NCBI GenBank assembly: GCA_016793325.1
Contig: JAEUKI010000004.1
Location: 1-64,000, forward strand
DNA: 64,000 bases
DNA from: Myxococcales bacterium
GTDB lineage: Bacteria; Myxococcota_A; Polyangia; Polyangiales; Ga0077539
Direction: 5' to 3'
In this document: positions 1 through 8,118 of the stretch, one piece after another
How positions within the stretch are numbered: the stretch's first letter is position 1
Layout: the number at the start of each line of letters is the position of its first letter
The notes under the pieces: model-generated
The model's database searches: none
What the model was told of the DNA's origin: nothing
The model's input: only the letters and a program-made list of their open reading frames with translations
Translations under genes and position numbers: made by a program

Positions 1-9
1 TCTTGGCAG

Positions 10-427
10 CGGAGCCGGTTGCGGAGCGACCGCCGCGAAGCATCGCGTTGCGCTTTGCCGTAGGCATTGCGCAATGCGATGCGCCGCGCCGGACGCGAAG
101 CAAAGTCCACGCATCGAGTCAGTCCAGTCCCGCCCTGTGACGGTGTGTTCCACTGCACCGAGTCACAGTGTTTCGGGAACCCGAGCGCGACCGCCGCGCC
201 GTGCGCGGCAGAGCGCGGGCGTCTTTGTGAACAGCGGGCGCGTATCTTCACTGGGCCCCGCGCGCTCTACCCACGACACACTCCGCCCGAAACACGCTGT
301 GCTCTGGGACGTTACTGCCTCGATGCGTGGGCTTGGCTCAGGCTGCGGCGAGTCGCACGACGTCGCGCAATGCCTGCGGCAAAGCGCACCGCCGCGCTCC
401 TCTGCGCTCCCTCCGCAACCGGCTCCG
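10..427. repeat. Inverted-repeat element, about 420 bp
   Basis: The left arm (about 10-75) and right arm (about 362-427) are inverted copies. Positions 10-26 are the exact reverse complement of 411-427, and 50-72 pairs with 365-387 with one mismatch in 23. The roughly 290-bp centre has no gene. The shape (two arms, non-coding core) resembles other palindromic elements in this window, so a non-autonomous REP/MITE-type element is likely. The element may extend left of the window. Confidence 0.7.
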
Positions 428-499
428 TCTACGACTTCGCCGGAACGCCACGCATCCATCATCTTCTCCTCCGCACGCGGCGCCCACGGGACTCGCGCG

Positions 500-540
500 C
501 CTCCTCTTCTTCTTCGACCGACGCGAAGAAGAAGAGGAGG
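500..540. terminator. 17-bp perfect hairpin
   Basis: Bases 500-516 and 524-540 are perfect reverse complements (purine-rich arm GAAGAAGAAGAGGAGG), with a 7-nt loop. No T-run follows on either strand, so a classical intrinsic terminator is not certain. It could equally be a stable RNA hairpin in the leader of the gene at 692. Confidence 0.45.
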
Positions 541-691
541 GCCTACCCGTGTTGGCCCGTCTCGTGGGGCCCGATCGGGCGTCGCGCACCGCGCTCGACG
601 CGGCGCCAGACGACGCGATGATCGTGCGCTTCGTCTGACAATTTGCTGCCCGTTTCGAGACTCGAGACCTGCAGCGTGCTAGCTTGTCTCG

Positions 692-1150
692 ATGCTTCTC
701 AGGGAGGTCGAAGGGCAGAGCTTGCGCTGGACGCTTCGCGAGCTGTTCGGCTTCTGGACCGCGGAGATCGCGACCGAAGACCCCAATTGGCGCCGCGTGT
801 GGGTGCTCTTTCGCGCCGAGCGCGCGCGACACATCGACGATGCACTGCCCGAGTTGACCGAGATGCTCGCGTTCATGAAGGCGTCTCTCGCTGAGTTCAG
901 CCGCGCGACTGTCTTTCGAATCACGGTGTCGCTGAAGGTGCTGCCGGACGACACGGTGCTCGCAGAGTTGACGTTTCCAGATGCGGCGAAGGACGATCCG
1001 CACACCGTTGCCGGGCTCTTGATCAACCTCTGTTGCGTGCTCGAGAAGACGATCGGCGCGACGCACGTTCAGGGGCTGCCCATCGAGTTCGTGTTGCGAG
1101 GCAGCGAGCTCACGCTCGATGCGCCGGTGATCGACCTCGCGACGCCGTAG
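692..1150 (+). CDS. Hypothetical protein, 152 aa
   Basis: I do not recognise this protein. It is a soluble-looking 152-residue polypeptide with no signal peptide or membrane segment. The sequence mixes hydrophobic and charged residues evenly (for example residues 6-40 and 90-140), with an LCC pair near residue 113, and reads as a folded domain rather than a chance frame. The ATG at 692 is the first reasonable start; no clear Shine-Dalgarno is visible. It ends 11 nt before the next gene, whose ribosome site overlaps this stop, so the two are probably cotranscribed. Confidence 0.7.
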   Translation: MLLREVEGQSLRWTLRELFGFWTAEIATEDPNWRRVWVLFRAERARHIDDALPELTEMLAFMKASLAEFSRATVFRITVSLKVLPDDTVLAELTFPDAAKDDPHTVAGLLINLCCVLEKTIGATHVQGLPIEFVLRGSELTLDAPVIDLATP

Positions 1151-1161
1151 AGGGGCTCCGC

Positions 1162-1638
1162 GTGTACTGCAAAGACCTCAGCGCGTATCGCTACGCCGAG
1201 CACTTGAAGCGACGCGGCCTGCGCAACGTCGGCTGGCTGAGCGGTCGAAAACCATACGCACAGGGGCGCGTCTCCGACGCTGCGAAGGACGCTCTGTGGG
1301 CGCATTTGCTGCTCCCGGTCGCTCGTATGCGCGGGTTTCACGAGTGCGACCTCTGCGCGCCTTCGCCGAAGGGACCCCTCTCTGCGAGCCACAACGGCGC
1401 GACGCTGACCCTCGGCTGGGCCGAGATTCGCGTGTTCGCGAACAGCGGGCGCGTGTACGCCGCGCCGACGCTCGTCTGGCACTACGTCGAAGCGCACAGC
1501 TACGCGCCGCCCGATGAGTTCGTCGCTGCGTTGCTCGATGGCGTCGCGCCCGGCTCACCGGCGTTCATCGAGCGCGTTTGCGAGTACGACAGCGGCTTCG
1601 TTCATCCCGCCGCGCTCACGAAGCGCCCCGGTCGCTGA
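1162..1638 (+). CDS. DUF7919-like hypothetical protein
   Basis: A 158-residue protein of unknown function. It starts at GTG 1162, chosen because GAGGGG at 1150-1155 sits 6 nt upstream; longer frames lack this signal and overlap the previous gene. The pattern 'DLSAYRYAE...NVGWL...G' (residues 5-30), a GFHECDLC motif (about 60-67) and 'APTLVWHYVEAHSYAPPDEF' near the C-terminus resemble the widespread DUF7919-type family. The family name is from memory and unverified. The two-Cys motif could bind a metal. No signal peptide; probably cytoplasmic. It converges on the M16 peptidase gene, whose stop lies 6 nt away. Confidence 0.72.
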   Translation: MYCKDLSAYRYAEHLKRRGLRNVGWLSGRKPYAQGRVSDAAKDALWAHLLLPVARMRGFHECDLCAPSPKGPLSASHNGATLTLGWAEIRVFANSGRVYAAPTLVWHYVEAHSYAPPDEFVAALLDGVAPGSPAFIERVCEYDSGFVHPAALTKRPGR

Positions 1639-1644
1639 GCTCGC

Positions 1645-3390
1645 TCACCGCGCGCCCGCGTCGGCGCTCGCGTTCGTCGGCGCGCTCGTGGTGCTCGCTG
1701 CGCTCGTCGCGTTGACCGGCGCGCCCTCGGGGTCGCGCAGCTCGATGGGCCCGCGACGGAGCTCGTCGATGCCCGGCGTCACCGCGGCGCGGTCGCCCAC
1801 GACGATGACGTTGAGCCTCGCGGGGTCCAGGCGCGCGGTCATCACGCGGCGAACGTCGCGCGCGGTCACGCGCTCGATCGCGCTTGGATACTGGCCCACG
1901 TAATTGTCTGGGAGATTGTAGACGAACAGGTCGCTGATCGCGTCCGCCGTCCCCTCGGCGGTCGCGAACTGCGCGCGAAATCCCTCGACGATCGACGTTC
2001 GCGCGGTGCTGAGCTCGTCGGCGGTCACGTCGCTCTCGCGCATGCGCCGCACCTCGTTGATGATCTCGGTCACCGACTGCGCGGTGTTGCGCGTGTGCAT
2101 CGCGCCGCCCGCGCTGAAGGGGCCCGCGCCGCGGCGGAAGGCGAACCGCGCCCGCGCCCCGTAGGTGAACGCGTTGCGCTCGCGGAGGTTCATGTTGATG
2201 CGCGACGAGAAGATCTCGCCGAGGATCGCGTTGCCGACTTGGATGCGCTCGAAGTCCGGGTCGCTGCGCGCGGCGCCCGGCATCGCGAGGATCACCATCG
2301 ACTGCGGCGCCCGCGGGCGATCCACGATCCACACCTTCGGCGGACCCGACGGCGCCGCGGGAACAGCCGCGCGAGGCGTCGCGATCGGCGTCGCAGGAGC
2401 CTCTTGTCGCCAGCCTCCGAACTCGCGCTCGGCTGCGGCGCGGAGCTGCGCGGCCGTGATCGCGCCCGCCACGACGAGCGCGCTCTCGCCCGGGACGAAG
2501 TGCGATCGATAGAACTGCAGCACGTGATCGCGCGTGAGCGTTCGAATCGAGCCTTCGAGCCCCGTGAGCGGCCTGCCGTACGGGTGCGCGTCGCCGAACA
2601 CCGCGCGCGCCGTGACGACGCCGCCGACCGCGCGCGGGTTGTCGCGCTCCGAGCGGAGCTCGGCCAGCCGACGCGCCCGCCAGCGCTCGATCTCTTCGGT
2701 CGTAAACGCCGGCCGTTGAACGACGTCTGCCAGCAATTGCAGGGCTCGATTGAATTGTGGTGCGAGCACTTTGACGTACGCCCCGCCCGAGTCCCAGTCC
2801 ATCGACGCGCCGTGCTGAGCGCCGATCGCCGCGTAGGCGTCGCTGAGCTGCTCGGCGCCGAGCGTGGTCGTCCCCTGCTCGAGCAGCGAGGCGGTCATGT
2901 GCGCGATGCCCGCTTGCTCGGGCGGGACGTCGTCGCCGCCCAAGCGCGTCACGAACTGCGCGACGACGATGGGAAACTGCTGCTGCTCGACGAGGTACAC
3001 CTTGAGCCCGTTGGCGAGCGCGAATCGCTGAACGCGCGGCGCGACGAAGCGGCTCGGTCGCCCCGGAGGGGGCGCGCGTCGGCGAAACTCCGCGTCTGGG
3101 GTCGTTCGCGCGGGAGCGTCCGGCAGCGGCTCGACCACCCTCGCTTGCGCGGGCTCGTCGGTCGGCTGCGTCTCTGCGACGACGGCTGCGTCTTGCTCTG
3201 CGTTGGCGCTCGGCGCAGCGGCGTCCACCGCGGTGGATCCCGAGGATCCCGCGCCGTTGTTCTGCGTCTGGATCGCGCCGTCCGTGGTGTCTCCTCGGCA
3301 CGCGGCGAAGACGCCGCTCGTCGTGAGCGCCACCAGCGAGAGCAGCAGCGACGGCTTGATTGTGTGTGTCGAACGTCGCGCCGTGTTCAT
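1645..3390 (-). CDS. M16 peptidase homologue lacking HxxEH, lipoprotein-like
   Basis: A 581-residue periplasmic M16 (insulinase/processing-peptidase) family protein. Residues 1-35 are a signal sequence ending in a lipobox-like VFAAC. A low-complexity Ala/Asp/Pro segment follows to about residue 110, then two M16 domains (about 115-330 and 335-555). At the place of the zinc motif HxxEH the sequence reads HMTASLLEQ, so the catalytic Glu and second His are missing; it is probably a non-catalytic partner. The ATG overlaps the stop of the upstream catalytic M16 gene by 4 bp (3387-3390), which supports translational coupling and an active/inactive heterodimer, as known for bacterial M16B pairs. Confidence 0.9.
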   Translation of the reverse strand: MNTARRSTHTIKPSLLLSLVALTTSGVFAACRGDTTDGAIQTQNNGAGSSGSTAVDAAAPSANAEQDAAVVAETQPTDEPAQARVVEPLPDAPARTTPDAEFRRRAPPPGRPSRFVAPRVQRFALANGLKVYLVEQQQFPIVVAQFVTRLGGDDVPPEQAGIAHMTASLLEQGTTTLGAEQLSDAYAAIGAQHGASMDWDSGGAYVKVLAPQFNRALQLLADVVQRPAFTTEEIERWRARRLAELRSERDNPRAVGGVVTARAVFGDAHPYGRPLTGLEGSIRTLTRDHVLQFYRSHFVPGESALVVAGAITAAQLRAAAEREFGGWRQEAPATPIATPRAAVPAAPSGPPKVWIVDRPRAPQSMVILAMPGAARSDPDFERIQVGNAILGEIFSSRINMNLRERNAFTYGARARFAFRRGAGPFSAGGAMHTRNTAQSVTEIINEVRRMRESDVTADELSTARTSIVEGFRAQFATAEGTADAISDLFVYNLPDNYVGQYPSAIERVTARDVRRVMTARLDPARLNVIVVGDRAAVTPGIDELRRGPIELRDPEGAPVNATSAASTTSAPTNASADAGAR

Positions 3391-4937
3391 CGCGCGCCTC
3401 CTGCCTGCGGGTGGCCAGCGACGGCCCCTGGGCGCGGCGTCTGACCTTGAATCACGTCGTCGTCGAAGTGAACGACGCGGCTGTTGCTGCTCGCGGGCGC
3501 GCGTCGAAGCCTCCCCGACACGGGCGCGCCCGGCGTCGGAAACACGAACAGCGAGACGCGCCGCTCCTTGGGCAAGTGCGTCTGGATCGTGGTCGGCACG
3601 TCCGCGGGCGTCGCGTTGTTGTACCGAGCGATGTCGGTCGCGACGTAGTTGGGCTCGCCGACGTACTGCCGATACAAGTTGAGCCGATCCGCGCGGGCGC
3701 CGGTCGACTCGATCGAGAACATGAGGGACGTGGTCAAATCCACGCGCGCGCGCTCGAACTCGTCCGCGGCCGGAGCGGTCGTTCGGAGGACGTCGAGCTC
3801 GGCGTCCGTCGCGCGAAGGAGTGCGTCGGGCGACTGTCCGGGCCGCCCCGTCACGACGATGATGAACATCGACGCGAGCTCCATCGAGCTCTGAAACGCG
3901 CTCACGTTGGAGGCCACTTGTTGATCGCGGACGAGTCGGCGGTACAAGCGCGAGGACGCTCCGTGTGACAGCAGGTTGCCCACGAGGTCGAGCTCGGCGT
4001 CCCCCGGCGCGAAGTACTTGGGCGTCGGCCACGCGAGGTAGATCTGCGGCGCTTGCACGCCCGCTTCGACCTCGACGCGGACGTCGCGCGAGAGCGTCAC
4101 GGGCGCCGGGAGCGGCCTGCGAGGAACGTCGCCGCCCCTGGGAATCGGCCCGAAATACTGCTGCACGAGCCGCCGCGCGTCGCGCGGGTTGATGTCGCCC
4201 GAGAGCACCAGCGTCGCGTTGTTGGGCACATAGAACAGCCGAAAGAACCGCCGCACGTCCTCGAGCGTCGCGTTGGCGAGGTCCTCGGGCGTCCCGATCG
4301 GAATGCGATGGTACGGGTGCGTCTGCGGAAACACCGTCCGATGAAGAAACTGCCAGACCGCTCCGTACGGCGCGTTCTCGTAGTTCTGCCGGTACTCGTT
4401 GAGGACGACCTCGCGCTGCGAGTCGAGCGTCCGTTGGTCGACGTGATCCAGCAAGAACCCCATGCGATCGCTCTCGAGCCAGAGCGCGGTCGCGAGGCGC
4501 GCCGACGGGACCGTCTCGAAATAGTTCGTGCGATCGTCGCCGGTCGTCCCGTTGATGCCCGTCGCTCCGATGCGCTCGAGCTCGAGAAAATACGTGTCCT
4601 CGGGCACGTGCCTCGAGCCTTGAAACATCAAGTGCTCGAACAAGTGCGCGAAGCCGTTGCGGCCGAGCGGCTCGTCTTTTCCTCCGACGTGGTACCAGAG
4701 GTTGACCGTCACCGTCGGCGCGCGATGGTCCTCGTTGAGGATCACTTCGAGGCCGTTTTCGAGGGTGAATCGCTCGATGCGAAGCGTCGGCGGAGCCACG
4801 GTCGTTCGCTGTACGGTGGGCGGCGCGACGGGCCGGGGCTGCGGGCTCGCTTGCCCGAAGGCGATGGCGCTCGCGCTCGTGGCGATCGCCGCGACGAGCG
4901 CGGCGCGATGAAGGGGCGTTTGGCTGGCGGTTCTCAC
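3387..4937 (-). CDS. M16 family zinc metallopeptidase, catalytic
   Basis: A 516-residue exported zinc peptidase of family M16. Start GTG 4937 is preferred because it begins directly before a signal peptide (RAALVAAIATSASAIAFGQA, about residues 11-30) and has GGGAG upstream; an in-frame ATG at 5051 would add an unlikely N-terminal tail. The inverted zinc motif HLFEH is at residues 98-102, with the third ligand probably Glu181 in VVLNEY. Two M16 domains fill the rest. It is the first gene of a leftward pair with the non-catalytic M16 protein (4-bp overlap). Probably periplasmic peptide or protein processing; the substrate is unknown. Confidence 0.93.
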   Translation of the reverse strand: MRTASQTPLHRAALVAAIATSASAIAFGQASPQPRPVAPPTVQRTTVAPPTLRIERFTLENGLEVILNEDHRAPTVTVNLWYHVGGKDEPLGRNGFAHLFEHLMFQGSRHVPEDTYFLELERIGATGINGTTGDDRTNYFETVPSARLATALWLESDRMGFLLDHVDQRTLDSQREVVLNEYRQNYENAPYGAVWQFLHRTVFPQTHPYHRIPIGTPEDLANATLEDVRRFFRLFYVPNNATLVLSGDINPRDARRLVQQYFGPIPRGGDVPRRPLPAPVTLSRDVRVEVEAGVQAPQIYLAWPTPKYFAPGDAELDLVGNLLSHGASSRLYRRLVRDQQVASNVSAFQSSMELASMFIIVVTGRPGQSPDALLRATDAELDVLRTTAPAADEFERARVDLTTSLMFSIESTGARADRLNLYRQYVGEPNYVATDIARYNNATPADVPTTIQTHLPKERRVSLFVFPTPGAPVSGRLRRAPASSNSRVVHFDDDVIQGQTPRPGAVAGHPQAGGAR

Positions 4938-5094
4938 GGTGCTGAAAGCTCCCTTTTCTGAGAGGTGCGCGAGTGTACTCTCCGCGACGCAAAGACACAC
5001 CGATCCGCGCGACGCGCGTCGCTCGACTGATGCGTGGACATTGTTTGTCACACGTCACGCGCGCCGAAACGATCGATAGGCTAGAGTGCCATTC

Positions 5095-5736
5095 ATGATC
5101 GGCAGGCTGAAGGGCCACGTCGTGAGCGAGACCGCAGACGGCATCGTCGTCATCGACGTCTCGGGCGTGGGTTACGAAGTGACAGTGTCGCTCGGCTGCT
5201 TGGGGCGCGCGCCCAAAGACGCAGACGGACGGGTGACGCTGCTCGTGCACACCAACGTTCGAGAGGACGCGATCACGCTCTTTGGGTTCGCGGATCAGTT
5301 CGAGCGCGACGTGTTTCGACTGCTCACGAGCGTCACGGGCGTCGGGCCCAAGATCGCCGTGGGCATCCTCGGAGCGCTCCCGCCGAGCGAGCTCGCGGTG
5401 GCGATCGCGCGCGCGGACGTCAAGCGACTGCAGAGCGCTCCAGGAGTTGGAAAAAAGCTCGCAGAACGACTCGCCCTCGAGCTCAAGGACAAGCTCGGCG
5501 GCCTCGCGGGCAGCGGCGGAGCGAGCGGCGCGTCGGCCACGGCGTTCACGCCCGCGCCGAGCAACGGAGCGAGCGTCCTTCGCGGCGTCGGCCCCACGGC
5601 GGTGCTCGTCGACGCGCTCGTGAAGATGGGCTTCAAGCCCGCGGAGGCCGAGCGCGCCGCGGTCGAGCTGCGCGATCGCGCGACGGAGCCGCTCGACGTG
5701 CTCGTGCGCGACGCATTGCGGCTGCTCACCGGTTGA
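5095..5736 (+). CDS. ruvA: Holliday junction branch migration protein RuvA
   Basis: A 213-residue RuvA, the tetrameric four-way-junction binding subunit that loads the RuvB motor during recombinational repair. The N-terminal OB domain starts MIGRLKGHVV, the usual RuvA start. An in-frame ATG nine bases earlier (5086) was not chosen because family members begin at MIGR. Helix-hairpin-helix segments are visible: LTSVTGVGPKIAVGIL (about 77-92) and LQSAPGVGKKLAERLALEL (about 111-130). A Gly/Ala/Ser linker (about 138-165) precedes the C-terminal RuvB-binding domain. It is followed 47 nt later by ruvB. ruvC is not in the window. Confidence 0.97.
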   Translation: MIGRLKGHVVSETADGIVVIDVSGVGYEVTVSLGCLGRAPKDADGRVTLLVHTNVREDAITLFGFADQFERDVFRLLTSVTGVGPKIAVGILGALPPSELAVAIARADVKRLQSAPGVGKKLAERLALELKDKLGGLAGSGGASGASATAFTPAPSNGASVLRGVGPTAVLVDALVKMGFKPAEAERAAVELRDRATEPLDVLVRDALRLLTG

Positions 5737-5783
5737 TCCCGCGTCGATCGCTCGCTCGACACACTTGAATAAAGGCACACACC

Positions 5784-6830
5784 ATGGCTGACGAGAGCTC
5801 ACGCGAAGGAACGATCGCCCCCAAGAGCCGCGAGGACGACATCGGCTACGACCTCACGCTGCGGCCGAAGACCCTGCGCGAATACATCGGACAAAAGTCG
5901 CACAAAGAGAACCTCGAGGTGTTCGTTCGCGCGGCGCTCGCGCGGGACGAGCCCCTCGAGCACGTGTTGATCCACGGGCCGCCGGGCCTCGGCAAGACGA
6001 CGCTCTCGCAAATTTTGGCGAACGAGCTCGGCGTTCAGATGCACGCGACGTCGGGCCCGGCGATCGAGCACAAGGGCGCCCTCGCGGGGATGCTCACGCG
6101 CGTCGGTCGAAGGGACGTGCTCTTCATCGACGAGATCCACCGCTTGCAGCCCGCGGTCGAAGAGAACCTCTACCCAGCGATCGAGGACTTCAGGATCGAC
6201 ATCGTCACCGGCGACGGCCCGCACGCGCAGTCGATTCAGCTCCCGCTGCAGCCCTTCACGCTCGTGGCCGCGACGACGCGCACAGCGCTCGTCACCGGCC
6301 CGCTCAAGTCTCGCTTCGGAATGGAAATTCGCCTGGATTTCTACCCGCCCGAGGACCTCGCGCTGATCATTCACCGCAGCGCGCGGATGATGAAGCTCGC
6401 GATCGGCGAGGACGCCGCGATGGAGATCGCCACGCGCGCCCGCGGCACGCCGCGCATCGCCAACCGACTGCTGCGCCGCGCGCGGGACTTCGCCCAGGTC
6501 GCCAACATGAAGTCCATCGAGCTCGAGATCGCTCGGCTCGCGCTCGATCGCTTGGGCGTCGACTCGCTCGGCCTCGACGAGATGGACCGCCGACTGCTTC
6601 GCGTGCTCATCGAGAACTTCAACGGCGGCCCTGCGGGGCTCGAGACGCTCGCGGCGGCGCTGGCCGAGCCGAAGGACACGATCGAAGACGTGTACGAGCC
6701 GTTCTTGCTGCGCCAGGGGCTGCTCATGCGCACGCCTCGGGGGCGACAAGCGACGCTCAAGGCGTATACGCACTTGGGCGTTCCGCCGCCGGCCGCGCCA
6801 GGAAACACGCAGGGCGCGCTGTTCGGCTAG
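5784..6830 (+). CDS. ruvB: Holliday junction helicase RuvB
   Basis: A 348-residue AAA+ ATPase that drives branch migration together with RuvA. Walker A is GPPGLGKT (residues 65-72), Walker B is FIDEIH (about 114-119), the sensor-1 region is VAATTR, and the arginine-finger region is TGPLKSRFG. The C-terminal winged helix contains the family-typical GGPAGLETLAAAL and EPFLLRQG motifs. Length and domain order are normal for RuvB. It forms a ruvAB operon. The C-terminal tail is short and Pro/Ala-rich. Confidence 0.98.
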   Translation: MADESSREGTIAPKSREDDIGYDLTLRPKTLREYIGQKSHKENLEVFVRAALARDEPLEHVLIHGPPGLGKTTLSQILANELGVQMHATSGPAIEHKGALAGMLTRVGRRDVLFIDEIHRLQPAVEENLYPAIEDFRIDIVTGDGPHAQSIQLPLQPFTLVAATTRTALVTGPLKSRFGMEIRLDFYPPEDLALIIHRSARMMKLAIGEDAAMEIATRARGTPRIANRLLRRARDFAQVANMKSIELEIARLALDRLGVDSLGLDEMDRRLLRVLIENFNGGPAGLETLAAALAEPKDTIEDVYEPFLLRQGLLMRTPRGRQATLKAYTHLGVPPPAAPGNTQGALFG

Positions 6831-6974
6831 CGTCGTCTCGGCGCCCGTTGTGGCGTGATGATCCGCGGCGCGAAATCGTCGGGCGTCCTGCTCGAACGCG
6901 GCCGCGCAGCGATCGCGCTGCAGCGCCGCCGAGACGCAGCGGTGTGCCCGTCGCTCGAATCGGGCGGCAGGCAC

Positions 6975-6990
6975 ATAGAGAATTCTCTAT
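6975..6990. promoter_or_regulatory. 16-bp perfect A+T-rich palindrome
   Basis: The sequence ATAGAGAATTCTCTAT is a perfect 16-bp palindrome in otherwise G+C-rich DNA, ending 36 nt before the ATG at 7027 in the ruvB-7027 gap. Its position and A+T content fit an operator or core-promoter element for the lipoprotein operon that starts at 7027. This is inference from position only. Confidence 0.4.
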
Positions 6991-7026
6991 TGGGCGACGG
7001 GTCGCGGTCGCTCAAGATCCCGACGC

Positions 7027-8118
7027 ATGACGAACGACGTGCGCTGGTTTGAACGATGCGCGGCGCATGTGCGCCTCTTCGGACGCTGCTCGAGCTTGGC
7101 GTTCGCGCTGTTGATCGCCGCAGCGCGCCCAGCGTACGGGCAGTCGGAGACCGACATCGCGATGCGCCGACAGCTCATCGAAGAGGCCACCGCGCTCGCG
7201 CGCAGCGGGCAAAACGAGCGCGCGCTCGAGCTCGCGACGCGCGCCAGCCGGATCCGAATGACGCCGTCGCTCCGCGCGTTCGTCGCGGCGCAGCAGCTCG
7301 CGACGCAGCGGTTCGTCGAGGCGATCTCTTCCGCGGATCTGTGCGTCAACGAGGTGCGGCGCGACGCCACCGTTCGAGACGCCGAGCGCCTGGTCGAAGA
7401 CTGCGCTCGCGTGTCGCAACAAGCCTCGTCGCGCGTCGGCCGGGTGCGCGTCGCAGGGTTCGACACGTCGCTGCCCAACCTCGAGGTTCGAGTCAACGGC
7501 GCGTCGATCAACGCGGCGCTCGTCGACGTCCCGATTATCGCCAATCCAGGCTCGGCGGTCGTCGAGGTCGCCGCGCGCGGCTATCAGCCGTTTCGGGCGA
7601 CCGTGACGATCGAGCCCCAGCAGACGGTACAGGTCACCGTGCGGCTCGAGCGCGAAGCAGCCGCAGGCTCTGCGGACCGCGCTGCAGACCCGCGGCAATC
7701 CGTCGTGTCCAACGCAGCGGCTCCGACGTCGAACGCCGCGACGACCCTCGCGCCCTCGCGCCCGCGTGCGACGAGCGCTCGCTCGCGCGTCGGCCCCATC
7801 GTCGTCATGATCGCCGGCGGCGCGACGGCGGCGCTCGGCGGCGCGATGTTCGCCGCGCAGGTCGCGACGTTCGGCGATTGTCAGCAGACCCCCGAGGGAA
7901 ATCGCTGCAGCGGGACGACCTCCATCGAGATGGCGCGACCCGCAGTGACCTTCAATCGCGTCGCGATCGTGTCCACCGCGCTCGGCGCGAGCGCCCTCGC
8001 CGCGGGGGTCCTGTGGTTCGTTCTCGCGTCACGAACGTCCAGCGAAACACCGGCGCTCACCGCAGCGCCAGTCGCCCTCGCCGACGGCGCGGGCGTGGCG
8101 ATCGGAGGTGTCCTTTGA
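7027..8118 (+). CDS. Exported PEGA-like protein with two membrane segments
   Basis: A 363-residue membrane protein of a type common in myxobacteria. An N-terminal signal (about residues 18-38, ending AYGQ) is followed by a helical, TPR-like segment (about 40-130). A beta-rich PEGA-like segment (about 137-212, 'VRVAGFDTSL...VEVAARGYQPFRATVTI...VTVRL') is followed by a Ser/Ala/Arg linker. Two hydrophobic helices lie near 257-280 and 315-340. PEGA modules are surface or periplasmic beta-sandwiches of unknown ligand. Its stop overlaps the TTG start of the GON-domain lipoprotein gene, so the two are coupled. Confidence 0.8.
   Translation: MTNDVRWFERCAAHVRLFGRCSSLAFALLIAAARPAYGQSETDIAMRRQLIEEATALARSGQNERALELATRASRIRMTPSLRAFVAAQQLATQRFVEAISSADLCVNEVRRDATVRDAERLVEDCARVSQQASSRVGRVRVAGFDTSLPNLEVRVNGASINAALVDVPIIANPGSAVVEVAARGYQPFRATVTIEPQQTVQVTVRLEREAAAGSADRAADPRQSVVSNAAAPTSNAATTLAPSRPRATSARSRVGPIVVMIAGGATAALGGAMFAAQVATFGDCQQTPEGNRCSGTTSIEMARPAVTFNRVAIVSTALGASALAAGVLWFVLASRTSSETPALTAAPVALADGAGVAIGGVL

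Larger units (their letters stand above)
1..691. other. Gene-free left edge with inverted repeat
   Basis: No convincing gene is seen here. Several overlapping open frames exist on both strands, but they are Arg/Ser-rich with no recognisable domain, as expected of chance frames in G+C-rich DNA. The stretch holds an inverted repeat (arms near 10-75 and 362-427) and a strong 17-bp hairpin (500-540), both listed separately. A short frame ending at 638 looks slightly protein-like in its last 30 codons, but no start or family supports it. Confidence 0.5.

Noticed and set aside
67..682. Overlapping open frames near the left edge
   Set aside because: Three frames on two strands overlap; compositions are Arg/Ser/Ala-rich without domains, and they cross an inverted repeat.
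5041..5094. Promoter of ruvA (TTGTCA at 5045-5050)
   Set aside because: A -35-like hexamer is present but no -10 at a proper distance; not enough to call.
1645..5802. A 1,385-codon leftward open frame
   Set aside because: Only the part from 3390 to 1645 is protein-like (M16 protein). The rest runs antisense to ruvA and through the wrong frame of the catalytic M16 gene and is Arg-rich chance coding.
5095..6830. ruvC as part of the ruv operon
   Set aside because: No resolvase-like frame is present before ruvA or after ruvB; only ruvAB are here.
7056..8114. Long upstream extension of the GON-domain lipoprotein frame
   Set aside because: It overlaps the PEGA-like gene in another frame and lacks protein character; the GGAGGTG site and lipoprotein signal at TTG 8115 set the start.
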